A stretch of DNA of 64,000 bases from Mycobacterium sp. 155. GTDB lineage: Bacteria > Actinomycetota > Actinomycetes > Mycobacteriales > Mycobacteriaceae. Made by a program: the position numbers and the translations under genes. This document shows, one piece after another, positions 24,544 through 31,691 of the stretch. Where the stretch lies: assembly GCF_000373905.1 (NCBI RefSeq), contig NZ_KB892705.1, forward strand, positions 1,550,001-1,614,000, given 5' to 3'. Under the pieces are notes generated by a model. The model saw nothing but the letters and a program-made list of their open reading frames with translations. It had not been told where the DNA came from and ran no database searches. Within the stretch, counting starts at the first letter, position 1. Every line of letters starts with the position of its first letter.

Positions 24544-25577
24544 GCCCGCGCCTTTCCGAGGCTCTCCCCCAGGATGCCGGTGGGCCGGAACAGCAGCACC
24601 AGCACCAGCAATGCGAACGCGACGACATCACGCCATTGAGTGCCCAGCACCGCCTGCCCGTAGTTCTCGATGATGCCGAGCAGCAAACCTCCCAGCAGCG
24701 CACCGCGCAGATTGCCGATACCGCCGAGCACGGCCGCCGAGAATGCCTTGATACCGAGAATGAACCCGCCCCAGTACACGATGCCCTGCGGCACCTTCAG
24801 GGTGTAAAGCAGTGCCGCGGCCCCCGCCAGCAGACCACCGATGAGGAACGTCGCCATGATGATCCGTTCCCGTGACACGCCCATCAATGTCGCGGTGGTC
24901 GGATCCTGGGCCACCGCCCGAATACCGCGACCGAACTTCGTCCGGTTGATCGCGATGTCGGTGAGCACCGCGAGGATCACCGCGGCGACGATGACCACCA
25001 CCGTGACGTTCGAAACACTCGAGTTGAACACGTGAAACTGAGTCTTGGGCTGCACCAGGATGATCGGTGGCTGGGCATTGCTGCCGCCGTAGCCCCTCAA
25101 CAGCTGCGGCAACACGAAATGCACCACTTCCTGCAGCACAAAGGACATGCCGATAGCCGTGATGAGGAAGGTCAATGGCCGCGCGTTGCGTCTTCGCAGC
25201 GGCCGGTAGGCGATCAGCTCCAACCCCACGGCCGCTGATCCTGAGACCAGCATCGCGAAGATCATCGCGATGCCCAGGTACATCACCGTCAACCCGATCC
25301 CCACGTTGTAGGCATTGCCGTTGGCGCTGAAGCCCAGTATCACGTCGAGGCAGAAGTAGGCACCGAACATGCCGAGCATGAATATCTCGGAGTGTGCGAA
25401 ATTGATCAGGCGCAGTACGCCGAAAACGAGGGTGTACCCCACTGCGACCAATGCGTAGATCGAACCCCACGCCAGACCGTCGATAGTCAGCTGCCAGAAC
25501 CCGTGCAGCAGGTTCTCGACATTGAAGTTGATGTCGGCGGCCGTGCATACGTAGCCCTCGACGCAATCCGGCGTCAT
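24540..25577 (-). CDS. livH: Branched-chain amino-acid ABC transporter permease LivH
   Basis: This encodes 345 aa from ATG 25577, with a GAGGAG ribosome-binding site about 12 bases upstream. The first ~25 residues (TPDCVEGYVCTAADINFNVEN, two Cys) are an unusual N-terminal extension probably facing outside. Then come LivH motifs LAWGSIYALVAVGYTLVFGVLRLINFAHSEIFMLG, FVLQEVVHF, the loop GRGIRAVAQDPTTATLMGVS, and GIENYGQAVLGTQWRDVVAF-type end sequences. It is separated from livK by 87 bp that contain a 12-bp-stem hairpin, so its expression is probably lower than that of livK. Confidence 0.93.
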   Translation of the reverse strand: MTPDCVEGYVCTAADINFNVENLLHGFWQLTIDGLAWGSIYALVAVGYTLVFGVLRLINFAHSEIFMLGMFGAYFCLDVILGFSANGNAYNVGIGLTVMYLGIAMIFAMLVSGSAAVGLELIAYRPLRRRNARPLTFLITAIGMSFVLQEVVHFVLPQLLRGYGGSNAQPPIILVQPKTQFHVFNSSVSNVTVVVIVAAVILAVLTDIAINRTKFGRGIRAVAQDPTTATLMGVSRERIIMATFLIGGLLAGAAALLYTLKVPQGIVYWGGFILGIKAFSAAVLGGIGNLRGALLGGLLLGIIENYGQAVLGTQWRDVVAFALLVLVLLFRPTGILGESLGKARA

Positions 25578-25618
25578 CCGGGTGCGGCTCCTCTTCGCTT
25601 GGCGTTACCGACGAAGAA

Positions 25619-25647
25619 CGCGTCCGGAACTGGTTGTTCCGGACGCG
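25619..25647 (-). terminator. Intercistronic hairpin between livK and livH (partial terminator or processing stem)
   Basis: A perfect 12-bp stem, CGCGTCCGGAAC, with a 5-base loop (25631-25635). On the minus strand it is followed by TTCTT. It sits 17 bp after the livK stop and 41 bp before the livH start. Such stems commonly lower readthrough or protect the upstream message, giving excess binding protein over membrane subunits. Confidence 0.75.
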
Positions 25648-25664
25648 CTTCCGCTGTCAGATCG

Positions 25665-26879
25665 TCACTGAACCTTGTACACCCAAATCAGCGTGTTGGT
25701 GAGTTCACCGGTGTCGGTCCACTGATATTGACGGGCCACGCCAGGCGCGTTGTAAGTCCGCACGTACTCCAACATTGCGGGCCGGTCCTTGATGCCGGAA
25801 TCGATGCCCTTGAGCAGGATGGTGGCCAGGTCATAGCCCTCCGTGCTGTAGGTACCCGGCTCCTGATGGAACTTGTCGTTGTACTCCTTGGCGAACGCCT
25901 CCGGCGCGGGGCTGCACGGGCAGCTCAGGATGGCATCCTTGGACGACTGGCCGGCCTGCTTGACGAACTCCGGATCCTTGGTGCCGTCGGCGCTGACGAA
26001 CGTCGCTGTGACTCCGCCGTCGCGCAGCTGCTGCACGAACGGGGCTGCCTGCGAGTAGTAGCCGCTGTAGAAGATGGAGTCCGGATTGACACCCTTGATC
26101 TGGGTCACCGCGGCCGACAGGTCCTTGTCCTCTTTCTTCACCGAGATGTTGCAGCCCGAATCAGCCACGGGCCCAAGAGTTTCCCGCACCACGGTGGCAA
26201 GACCGATGCCGTAGGCCGACTGGTCGTCGACGACGCACACCTTCTTGTTGCCGAGGGTGTTCTTCAGGTAGTTGGCGATCGCGGTGCCCTGACTGCCGTC
26301 GTTGCCGAGGCCGCGGAAGAACGTGCGCCACCCGTTGTTGCTGAGATCGACGCGGGTCGCCGATGCGGTGGTCGCGACCAGGCCCGCCTGGTTGAACAGA
26401 CCACCGGTGGCATCGGTCTCGCCGGAGAATGCGGGGCCGATCAGGCCGATGATCTCCTGGGTGTCGACAACCCGCGGCGCGATGCCGTTGGCCTTGTTGG
26501 GATCACCTTCGGTGTCGAACTTCTCAAGTGTCACCTGGCAGCCGGGGTTGGCCGCATTGTGCTTGTCGACCGCCAACTGCGCACCGTTGAGAATGTTGAT
26601 GCCCAGGGCGGCATCCGGGCCGGTGAGCGCGCCCATCATGGCGAGCTTCACGGGCCCGCACGTGGCCTTGCCGTCACCGGCCGGATCGGCCGCCGCCGCG
26701 GTGTCAGGCGGCGTGATCTGGGCGCCGTTTTCATCGATCGGGAATTGCTCGACGATCGTCAGATCCGTCTGCGCCGCCTGTTGCTCGGGCGACGACTGCT
26801 TCTGACAGCCGGCCATGCCGAGCACAATCAGCCCGGCACTGCCGAGAACAAATGCTTTTCGTGCCATGCCACCGCGCAC
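25665..26879 (-). CDS. livK: Branched-chain amino-acid ABC transporter substrate-binding lipoprotein
   Basis: This encodes 404 aa from GTG 26879. A GGAGG lies 6 bases upstream of this GTG, whereas the nearby ATG 26867 would be 18 bases from it. A signal sequence with lipobox GMAGC gives an acylated, membrane-tethered protein. Two Rossmann-type lobes of the type I periplasmic binding fold follow: VKLAMMGALTGPDAALGINILNGAQLAVDKHN, TQEIIGLIGPAFSGETDATGGLFNQAGL, VCVVDDQSAYGIGLATVVRETL and DSIFYSGYYSQAAPFVQQLRDGG. It captures Leu/Ile/Val or a similar ligand for LivHMGF. Confidence 0.93.
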   Translation of the reverse strand: MRGGMARKAFVLGSAGLIVLGMAGCQKQSSPEQQAAQTDLTIVEQFPIDENGAQITPPDTAAAADPAGDGKATCGPVKLAMMGALTGPDAALGINILNGAQLAVDKHNAANPGCQVTLEKFDTEGDPNKANGIAPRVVDTQEIIGLIGPAFSGETDATGGLFNQAGLVATTASATRVDLSNNGWRTFFRGLGNDGSQGTAIANYLKNTLGNKKVCVVDDQSAYGIGLATVVRETLGPVADSGCNISVKKEDKDLSAAVTQIKGVNPDSIFYSGYYSQAAPFVQQLRDGGVTATFVSADGTKDPEFVKQAGQSSKDAILSCPCSPAPEAFAKEYNDKFHQEPGTYSTEGYDLATILLKGIDSGIKDRPAMLEYVRTYNAPGVARQYQWTDTGELTNTLIWVYKVQ

Positions 26880-27063
26880 GCTCCACCTCCGGGTCAGTGT
26901 TGTCAGCGGCGCCGACGACCATGCCCGACCAGGCAGGTGCCGGTGCTTAGGGGTAGAACATAGCCAAAGCATCGCCACAGTGCGGGATGTTGACCGATGC
27001 CGGTCGCGTCGGCACTAGTCGAATGCGATCCTCCGCAACATCAGAAACCCGGAATTGACACCG

Positions 27064-27690
27064 CTAGCTGTCGTCGTCGGCGGTGTGTTCCGGTTCGTCG
27101 AGGGATTCCAGGACCACTTCGGCGACCCGTTTCATGGTGGTCCGGCGATCCATCGCAGCCCGCTGAATCCACTTGAACGCCTCGGGCTCGGTCATCTGGT
27201 GCTTGCTCTGCAGCAGGCCTTTGGCGCGCTCGACCAGCTTGCGAGTCTCCAACCGGTCCGACAGGTTGGCAACTTCGGATTCCAGTGCCGTGATCTCGCC
27301 GAAACGGCTGACCGCAACTTCGATAGCCGGGATGAGGTCGGTGACATTGAACGGTTTCACGAGGTAGGCCATGGCACCGGCGTCGCGGGCCCGCTCGACC
27401 AGCTCGCGCTGGCTGAACGCGGTGAGCACGACGATTGGGGCGATGCGCTTGCTGGCGATCTCGGCGGCGGCGTCGATCCCGTCGCGACGCGGCATCTTGA
27501 CGTCCATGATCACCAGGTCCGGCCGCAGCTTCTCGGCGAGGTCGACAGCTTCCTGCCCGTCACCGGCCTCGCCGACCACGTCATAGCCCTCCTCGCGCAG
27601 CATCTCGGCGAGATCGAGCCGGATGAGTGCCTCGTCCTCGGCGATGAGGACGCGGTGGGGCTTGCCAGTGTGAGTCGGTGACCCGGTCAT
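27064..27690 (-). CDS. pdtaR: Response regulator with ANTAR RNA-binding output domain, PdtaR ortholog
   Basis: This encodes 208 aa from ATG 27690 (MTGSPTHTGKPHRVLIAEDE); the frame is open to 27762 but M. tuberculosis Rv1626 is about this length. The receiver domain (about 13-130) has the acidic pocket AEDE, phospho-acceptor Asp in LVIMDVKMPRRDG, Thr/Ser switch in VVLTAFS and Lys in YLVKPF. The ANTAR domain (about 145-200) has LETRKLVERAKGLLQSKHQMTEPEAFKWIQRAAMDRRTTMKRVAEVV. When phosphorylated by PdtaS it binds paired-hexaloop RNA and acts on transcription termination or translation. The PdtaS kinase is not in the window. Confidence 0.95.
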   Translation of the reverse strand: MTGSPTHTGKPHRVLIAEDEALIRLDLAEMLREEGYDVVGEAGDGQEAVDLAEKLRPDLVIMDVKMPRRDGIDAAAEIASKRIAPIVVLTAFSQRELVERARDAGAMAYLVKPFNVTDLIPAIEVAVSRFGEITALESEVANLSDRLETRKLVERAKGLLQSKHQMTEPEAFKWIQRAAMDRRTTMKRVAEVVLESLDEPEHTADDDS

Positions 27691-27775
27691 GGAGATATTG
27701 TGTCGCGGCAGCCGCTGGCGAGCGACCGCGGGGCCATCCTCTATGGTGGTAGGCCGCAGCATCCAACGGAGCGAC

Positions 27776-27852
27776 GCCCTCGTATCCCAACTGGCAGAGG
27801 AAACGGATTCAAAACCCGTCCAGTGTGAGTTCGAATCTCACCGAGGGCACCA
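27776..27852 (+). tRNA. tRNA-Leu (anticodon CAA), class I-like shape, CCA encoded
   Basis: Acceptor stem GCCCTCG/CGAGGGC (7 bp) with discriminator A and encoded CCA (27850-27852). D-arm TCC...GGA with GG in the loop. The anticodon loop TTCAAAA gives CAA. T-arm GTGAG-TTCGAAT-CTCAC is perfect. The variable region is only about 5 bases. Leucine tRNAs normally have a long variable arm, so the identity from the anticodon is less certain than the tRNA call itself. A 5-bp hairpin (27869-27882) follows. It is divergent from pdtaR. Confidence 0.85.
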
Positions 27853-28016
27853 AAAACGCCAGGTAGAAGCAGGTTTTCCTGCCAGTGTGGCAGCAAGCTG
27901 AACCGTCCAGTAAGCAGGGCCCGCGCACTATGCGGCCCCTGAGAGCCCCAACGCGCAGCTCGCAAAAGTTTTTGACCGCGGCAAGCGCTGGCCGCCCGAC
28001 GACGATGAATCCGGGG

Positions 28017-28706
28017 CTATGGGGCCGGCGCGTCCACCGGCGGGGCCGGCTCAGGGAGCCGCGGACCACCCTCGACCGGCGCGGTCCCGTACAGCGGGAC
28101 GCTGGCAGCCCCGGGGTCGTCAAGGTTGCCGACCGGGCCGACCGGGATGTTGGTGCCCGCCGGCGGGGCGGTCCCCGGCAGCGGTTCGGACAGCTGCGGC
28201 GCCGGCATCCGGCCGAGCGCACCGTGCAGCATCGCGTGCGTGCCCTTTAGCCCGTCGACCCGGGCGAACGGGCCGGGTGCACCCGGCTGCAATTGGTACT
28301 GATTGGCGGCGCCGTCGCCGGGCACCCGGTACTGGGTCGGGTTGAGGAACTGGCCCGCCGACAGCAGGTCGGTATTGGGCGCCGATGCACCCGGGTCGCC
28401 GGAGGGTATGCGCTGGCCCAGCAGGAACTGGTCCATCGACAGTCCCGCCGCACCCAGTGGCCCGAGGCCCTGCACCTGTGGCGCGGCCGGATCCAGCGGG
28501 GCCGGCTCGGCTGGTGCGCCCGGATCGGGCGACGATGTGACGTCCGGAGCCGCCGCGGCGGCGGCCGGGTCCAGCGGAGTCGGATCACCTGCGTCGGCCA
28601 CGGCTGTCGCAGCGGTAACGACGGGGAGCGCGCACAGCAGCGCCCCGCCGAGCACGCCGGCGACCCGCCGCCGCGCCGAGCGTCGATCGTTCGACTGTGA
28701 GGCCAC
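28017..28706 (-). CDS. Pro/Ala-rich exported protein linked to an MspA-family porin
   Basis: This encodes 229 aa from GTG 28706, 2 bp after the porin stop; the frame is open to 28811 but that part lies inside the porin gene. A signal peptide with basic start (SNDRRSARRR) and h-region GVLGGALLCALPVVTAATAV precedes a cleavage site near VADAG. The mature part is rich in Pro, Ala, Gly and Asp. It has an ordered-looking centre, LSMDQFLLGQRIPSGD, FLNPTQYRVPGDGAANQYQLQPG and VDGLKGTHAMLHGALGR. No known domain is recognised. The tight coupling to the porin suggests a periplasmic or outer-layer accessory role. Confidence 0.65.
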   Translation of the reverse strand: MASQSNDRRSARRRVAGVLGGALLCALPVVTAATAVADAGDPTPLDPAAAAAAPDVTSSPDPGAPAEPAPLDPAAPQVQGLGPLGAAGLSMDQFLLGQRIPSGDPGASAPNTDLLSAGQFLNPTQYRVPGDGAANQYQLQPGAPGPFARVDGLKGTHAMLHGALGRMPAPQLSEPLPGTAPPAGTNIPVGPVGNLDDPGAASVPLYGTAPVEGGPRLPEPAPPVDAPAP

Positions 28707-28708
28707 GA

Positions 28709-29413
28709 TCAGAACGTCTTGGTGATGCCGTAGTACGCGACGATGTCGTCGGCGTCGGTCCCCGAGCTGGTCAACACCGCATACGACCGCAGCGACGAGG
28801 CGCCGACGCAATTGTCGATCTTGATGTGGATGTCACGGACCGTGACGCGGGTCTTGTTTCCCTTGAACGACTTCTTGTCGACGACGACGTTGGTGACGGT
28901 GCCCGGGCGCGGCTCGACCTCGATCTGGCCTTGGATCGGCATGGTGAACACCGACCCCACCCGGCCGCTCGGGTCGCTGAGCGACGGATCGAAGGCGAAG
29001 TTGCCGGTGCCCAGACCGATGGATCCGTTGAGCTTGACCTTGTCCATTTCGATGCCGCAGCCGATCTGGTATCCGGTCTCCAGGGTGCCGCCCTTGACGT
29101 CGCTCATCCCCTCGCCGGTGAAGGTGGCGCCCACCAGCCACTCCCGCGACGACAGCGACGTGGTCAGTGGCGCGATCGGCAGCTGGGTCTCGTCCTTGGC
29201 GGTGACGGTGAGGGTGCGGCCGTCGGGGGTGTGCGCGATCCCCGGCGGACCGGAGATCACCGCACCGGTGTCCGGCGGCGGACCGGCGTCCGGTGCCGCG
29301 GCGTCAGGCGCCGGAGCGGTATCTGCGGCGGCCGGTGGGTCGGCAAGGGCGGGTGGGGCTGCGGCCACCGCGACGAGCAGGGCAGCGGCGGGGATGCCGA
29401 AGCGATGCAACAT
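28709..29413 (-). CDS. MspA-family porin, copy 2 of a tandem pair
   Basis: This encodes 234 aa from ATG 29413. The signal peptide MLHRFGIPAAALLVAVAAAP has a probable cut at ALA|DPP. A Pro/Ala/Asp-rich spacer of about 30 residues follows, then the MspA fold: DGRTLTVTAKDETQLPIAPL, SSREWLVGATFTGE, LETGYQIGCGIEM, IEVEPRPGTVTNVVVDKKSFKGNK, and VRDIHIKIDNCVGASSLRSYAVLTSSGTDADDIVAYYG. The two Cys residues (in IGCGI and DNCVG) may pair. Octameric MspA pores sit in the mycolate outer membrane. The spacer makes it longer than MspA. It follows the first copy by 31 bp. Confidence 0.9.
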   Translation of the reverse strand: MLHRFGIPAAALLVAVAAAPPALADPPAAADTAPAPDAAAPDAGPPPDTGAVISGPPGIAHTPDGRTLTVTAKDETQLPIAPLTTSLSSREWLVGATFTGEGMSDVKGGTLETGYQIGCGIEMDKVKLNGSIGLGTGNFAFDPSLSDPSGRVGSVFTMPIQGQIEVEPRPGTVTNVVVDKKSFKGNKTRVTVRDIHIKIDNCVGASSLRSYAVLTSSGTDADDIVAYYGITKTF

Positions 29414-29444
29414 ATCTGACGTTCCTTGTCTCGGGTGGGGTGGG

Positions 29445-30179
29445 CTAAACGGCCTTCGTCACACCGAGGTAGGTGATGACGTCGTCGGTGTTGTCGGTGG
29501 AGCTGGTCAGTGTGGCGTAGGACCGGATGAACGACTGCCCGGCGCAACCGTCGATCTTCACCCGGAACCCGGTAATGGATATGCGCGGTTTGGTGCCCTT
29601 GAACGACTTCTTACCGACCGGGACGATGTTGACCGTGCCGGGCTTGAGGTCGATCTTGATCTGCTGGTTCAGGCTGGCCGCGATGCCCGCGGGGAAAATG
29701 CCCTTCGAGTCCAGCGACGGCGTCGGGAACAGGTGGATCGGCGAGGAGATGAACGGCGTGATGCCGCCACTCGTGATCGACTCGATATCGTCCTGGATGA
29801 TGCCGCAGCCGATCTGGTAGCCAGCCTCCAGGGTTCCGCCGCCCAACTCGGTGTTGCCGGTACCGGTGACTGCACCGACGAAGGTGCCGTCGACCAGGTA
29901 TTCGCGCGAGGTCGGCGAGCCGGTCAGCGATGCCACCGGCTCCATCGACTCGTCGAGGCCGACGACGTTCAGTTGCCAGCCGTCGGGGGTCATCAGCTGG
30001 CCGGGTGGGCCGGAGGGCACCGGTCCGGCCGGTCCGCCCGGCGCCGGGGCGTTCGGTGCGGCATTGGCGGCCGGGACGACGTTTGCGTCGTTCGACGGAT
30101 CGGCTGCCGCCGACCCGGCCAGCACCACCGGGACTACCAGCAATGCGGCCGCGGACACCGCGGCAAGTCGTTGCATCAT
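29445..30179 (-). CDS. MspA-family porin, copy 1 of a tandem pair
   Basis: This encodes 244 aa from ATG 30179 (second Met 3 bases on). The signal peptide MMQRLAAVSAAALLVVPVVL is cut near AAA|DPS. An Asn/Ala/Pro/Gly-rich spacer of about 40 residues precedes the MspA fold: DGWQLNVVGLDESMEPVASL, TSREYLVDGTFVGA, LEAGYQIGCGIIQDD, IKIDLKPGTVNIVPVGKKSFKGTK and FRVKIDGCAGQSFIRSYATLTSSTDNTDDVITYLGVTKAV. It is clearly paralogous to the next gene. The 5' leader contains three 10-bp tandem repeats and a hairpin further upstream. Confidence 0.9.
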   Translation of the reverse strand: MMQRLAAVSAAALLVVPVVLAGSAAADPSNDANVVPAANAAPNAPAPGGPAGPVPSGPPGQLMTPDGWQLNVVGLDESMEPVASLTGSPTSREYLVDGTFVGAVTGTGNTELGGGTLEAGYQIGCGIIQDDIESITSGGITPFISSPIHLFPTPSLDSKGIFPAGIAASLNQQIKIDLKPGTVNIVPVGKKSFKGTKPRISITGFRVKIDGCAGQSFIRSYATLTSSTDNTDDVITYLGVTKAV

Positions 30180-30200
30180 GACGGTTCGATGCCTCTCGTT

Positions 30201-30230
30201 TGTTATCTCGTGTTATGTCGTGTTATGTCG
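30201..30230 (-). repeat. Three 10-bp tandem repeats just upstream of the porin genes
   Basis: Read on the minus strand the units are CGACATAACA, CGACATAACA and CGAGATAACA, in exact 10-bp register, ending about 21 bp before the porin ATG. The region is in the predicted 5' untranslated leader or core promoter. The 10-bp spacing is close to one helical turn. The copy number could vary and tune expression. Confidence 0.7.
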
Positions 30231-30294
30231 GCGTGACTTGTCCGCCCAGAATCGTCAGCCAATCGGATTTCAGTTCGGTAAACGCTAGAACAAC

Positions 30295-30323
30295 TCCCGA
30301 CGGCGCACCGGCCACCGTCGGGA
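30295..30323. promoter_or_regulatory. Inverted repeat in the porin/secreted-protein divergent region
   Basis: TCCCGACGG (30295-30303) and CCGTCGGGA (30315-30323), with an 11-base spacer. It lies 116-144 bp upstream of the porin start, in a 359-bp gap (30180-30538) between divergent genes. The rest of this gap is AT-rich with no gene seen. It cannot terminate either annotated transcript; a repressor site or a leader stem-loop is possible. Confidence 0.45.
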
Positions 30324-30538
30324 ATATGGCTGTGAGATACCTGTCAATTCATTGAAATCTGCTGCTCAGCGGCATTATTCATACTCGCGCCGAGTCCGAA
30401 TCACGCTGATTGGAACGGCGTCGAATTATTTAATTCCTGTTTACCGTACGGACACGTCATTTACCGATCATTGCGCTGACCCGCCCCAGGCCCGTCGGCG
30501 AAATCGACGCGCAGGCCGATGAAAGGAACTTTGCTGCC

Positions 30539-31117
30539 ATGACTTTCTCGATCACTCGGGGCTTTCACGCCCTGCTAGTGGCCGTCTGCGTCGGCCTTTC
30601 GGCCGCTCCGATCGCCGCAGCCGACGCGGAAGACAACCTAGTGTCCACGGGCGCGGCGGCAGCTCCGCAATCCACTGACGCCGAAACCCCTGCCCAGCTG
30701 CCGGACGCCGCCGCACCCGTCGCCGACGACGGCGGTGCCGACCCGTCGGTAATGGCATGCAAATCATTCTCCGGCGCAATGAATTTCGCCGCCAGCAACT
30801 ACGAGGACTTCGCCTACGACAGCGCGGGCAACGGCAACACCGTCAACTGGTCCGACCCGAACGTGCAGAGTTCGAACTTCACTGGGCGGACAGCGCTGCG
30901 GATGGCCGCCGGCACCGCGATGAATGCTGCCGACACCCCCGGCCTGGACCCGGCGATATCCGAGCCGATGCGGTCATGGTCGATGCGAGCGACCAAGCTG
31001 CTGATCATCATGGGCCTGCACGCCGGCGGCGAGCGGCTCAACAACACCGCGACCGATATGAACACCGACGCACGCAACGTTCAAATGGTCTGCGCTGCTG
31101 CGGGGACCGCTGTGTGA
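30539..31117 (+). CDS. Exported protein of unknown function
   Basis: This encodes 192 aa from ATG 30539, with a GAAAGGAA ribosome-binding site upstream. A Sec signal peptide (FHALLVAVCVGLSAAPIAAADA) is followed by an Ala/Pro/Asp-rich spacer to about residue 68. A compact C-terminal domain follows: MACKSFSGAMNFAASNYEDFAYDSAG, NWSDPNVQSSNFTGRTALRMAAGTAM, MGLHAGGERLNNTATDMNTDARNVQMVCAAAG. Two Cys residues at the ends of the domain could form a disulfide. The layout recurs in mycobacterial exported proteins, but no function is known to me. It is divergent from the porin pair. Confidence 0.72.
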   Translation: MTFSITRGFHALLVAVCVGLSAAPIAAADAEDNLVSTGAAAAPQSTDAETPAQLPDAAAPVADDGGADPSVMACKSFSGAMNFAASNYEDFAYDSAGNGNTVNWSDPNVQSSNFTGRTALRMAAGTAMNAADTPGLDPAISEPMRSWSMRATKLLIIMGLHAGGERLNNTATDMNTDARNVQMVCAAAGTAV

Positions 31118-31171
31118 CGCCGCGAGCCCAGCGCCTCGGCGGTGATCACCGCGTCGTTGATGCGATGGTGC

Positions 31172-31429
31172 TCAGAGGCCGGGGCGCCACGGACCATTAC
31201 CGTGCCAGTGCCACTGGTCGCGGGGTTCGCCGTCGTAGTACCAGTCATCGTGACATCTACGGAAGTCCCAGTTGAAGCCCCATTCGGGATGCCAGAATTC
31301 ACCCGGGCACCAGTGGTAGTCGGGTATTGGCGCTACCGGTGCAGCCTGTGCTACAGATCCACCGATACCGGCGAGTCCGATACCTGCTGCTAATATTGCG
31401 GCAATAGTTGTAATCCGCATTTTGGTCAT
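31172..31429 (-). CDS. Small exported aromatic-rich protein
   Basis: This encodes 85 aa from ATG 31429; ATG 31420 is an alternative. The signal peptide (MRITTIAAILAAGIGLAGIG) ends at VAQAA|PVAP. The mature part is about 55 residues and is very rich in Trp, His, Asp and Pro: DYHWCPGEFWHPEWGFNWDFRRCHDDWYYDGEPRDQWHWHGNGPW. Its single pair of Cys may bond. This composition resembles a group of short mycobacterial exported proteins without known role. Its stop lies 54 bp from that of the convergent exported-protein gene. Confidence 0.72.
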   Translation of the reverse strand: MTKMRITTIAAILAAGIGLAGIGGSVAQAAPVAPIPDYHWCPGEFWHPEWGFNWDFRRCHDDWYYDGEPRDQWHWHGNGPWRPGL

Positions 31430-31691
31430 CAATTCATGAGACCACGTGATTCCCGGCGGACACCTGACAAAAAACTTCGGGTCTACTGCCGTTGCTCGCT
31501 CAATTCCTTCGCGATACACCGACCATAATTTTCGCAACTGTAAAATTTGTAATTCCTATGTTCGGCGACAAGACTGGCCGAATTTTCGCGCAGCCTACAA
31601 CTGGTCGAAGTGTGGGAGTCGGGTCACGCACGAATTGGCATACCCACATTGGACTCTAGCCAGTCGACGACAAAGATTCGCCGACGTCGTG

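Noticed and set aside
31139..31152. A 14-bp perfect palindrome GCGGTGATCACCGC between convergent genes
   Set aside because: It has no loop to act as a hairpin and no promoter context. In GC-rich DNA a palindrome of this size is unremarkable.
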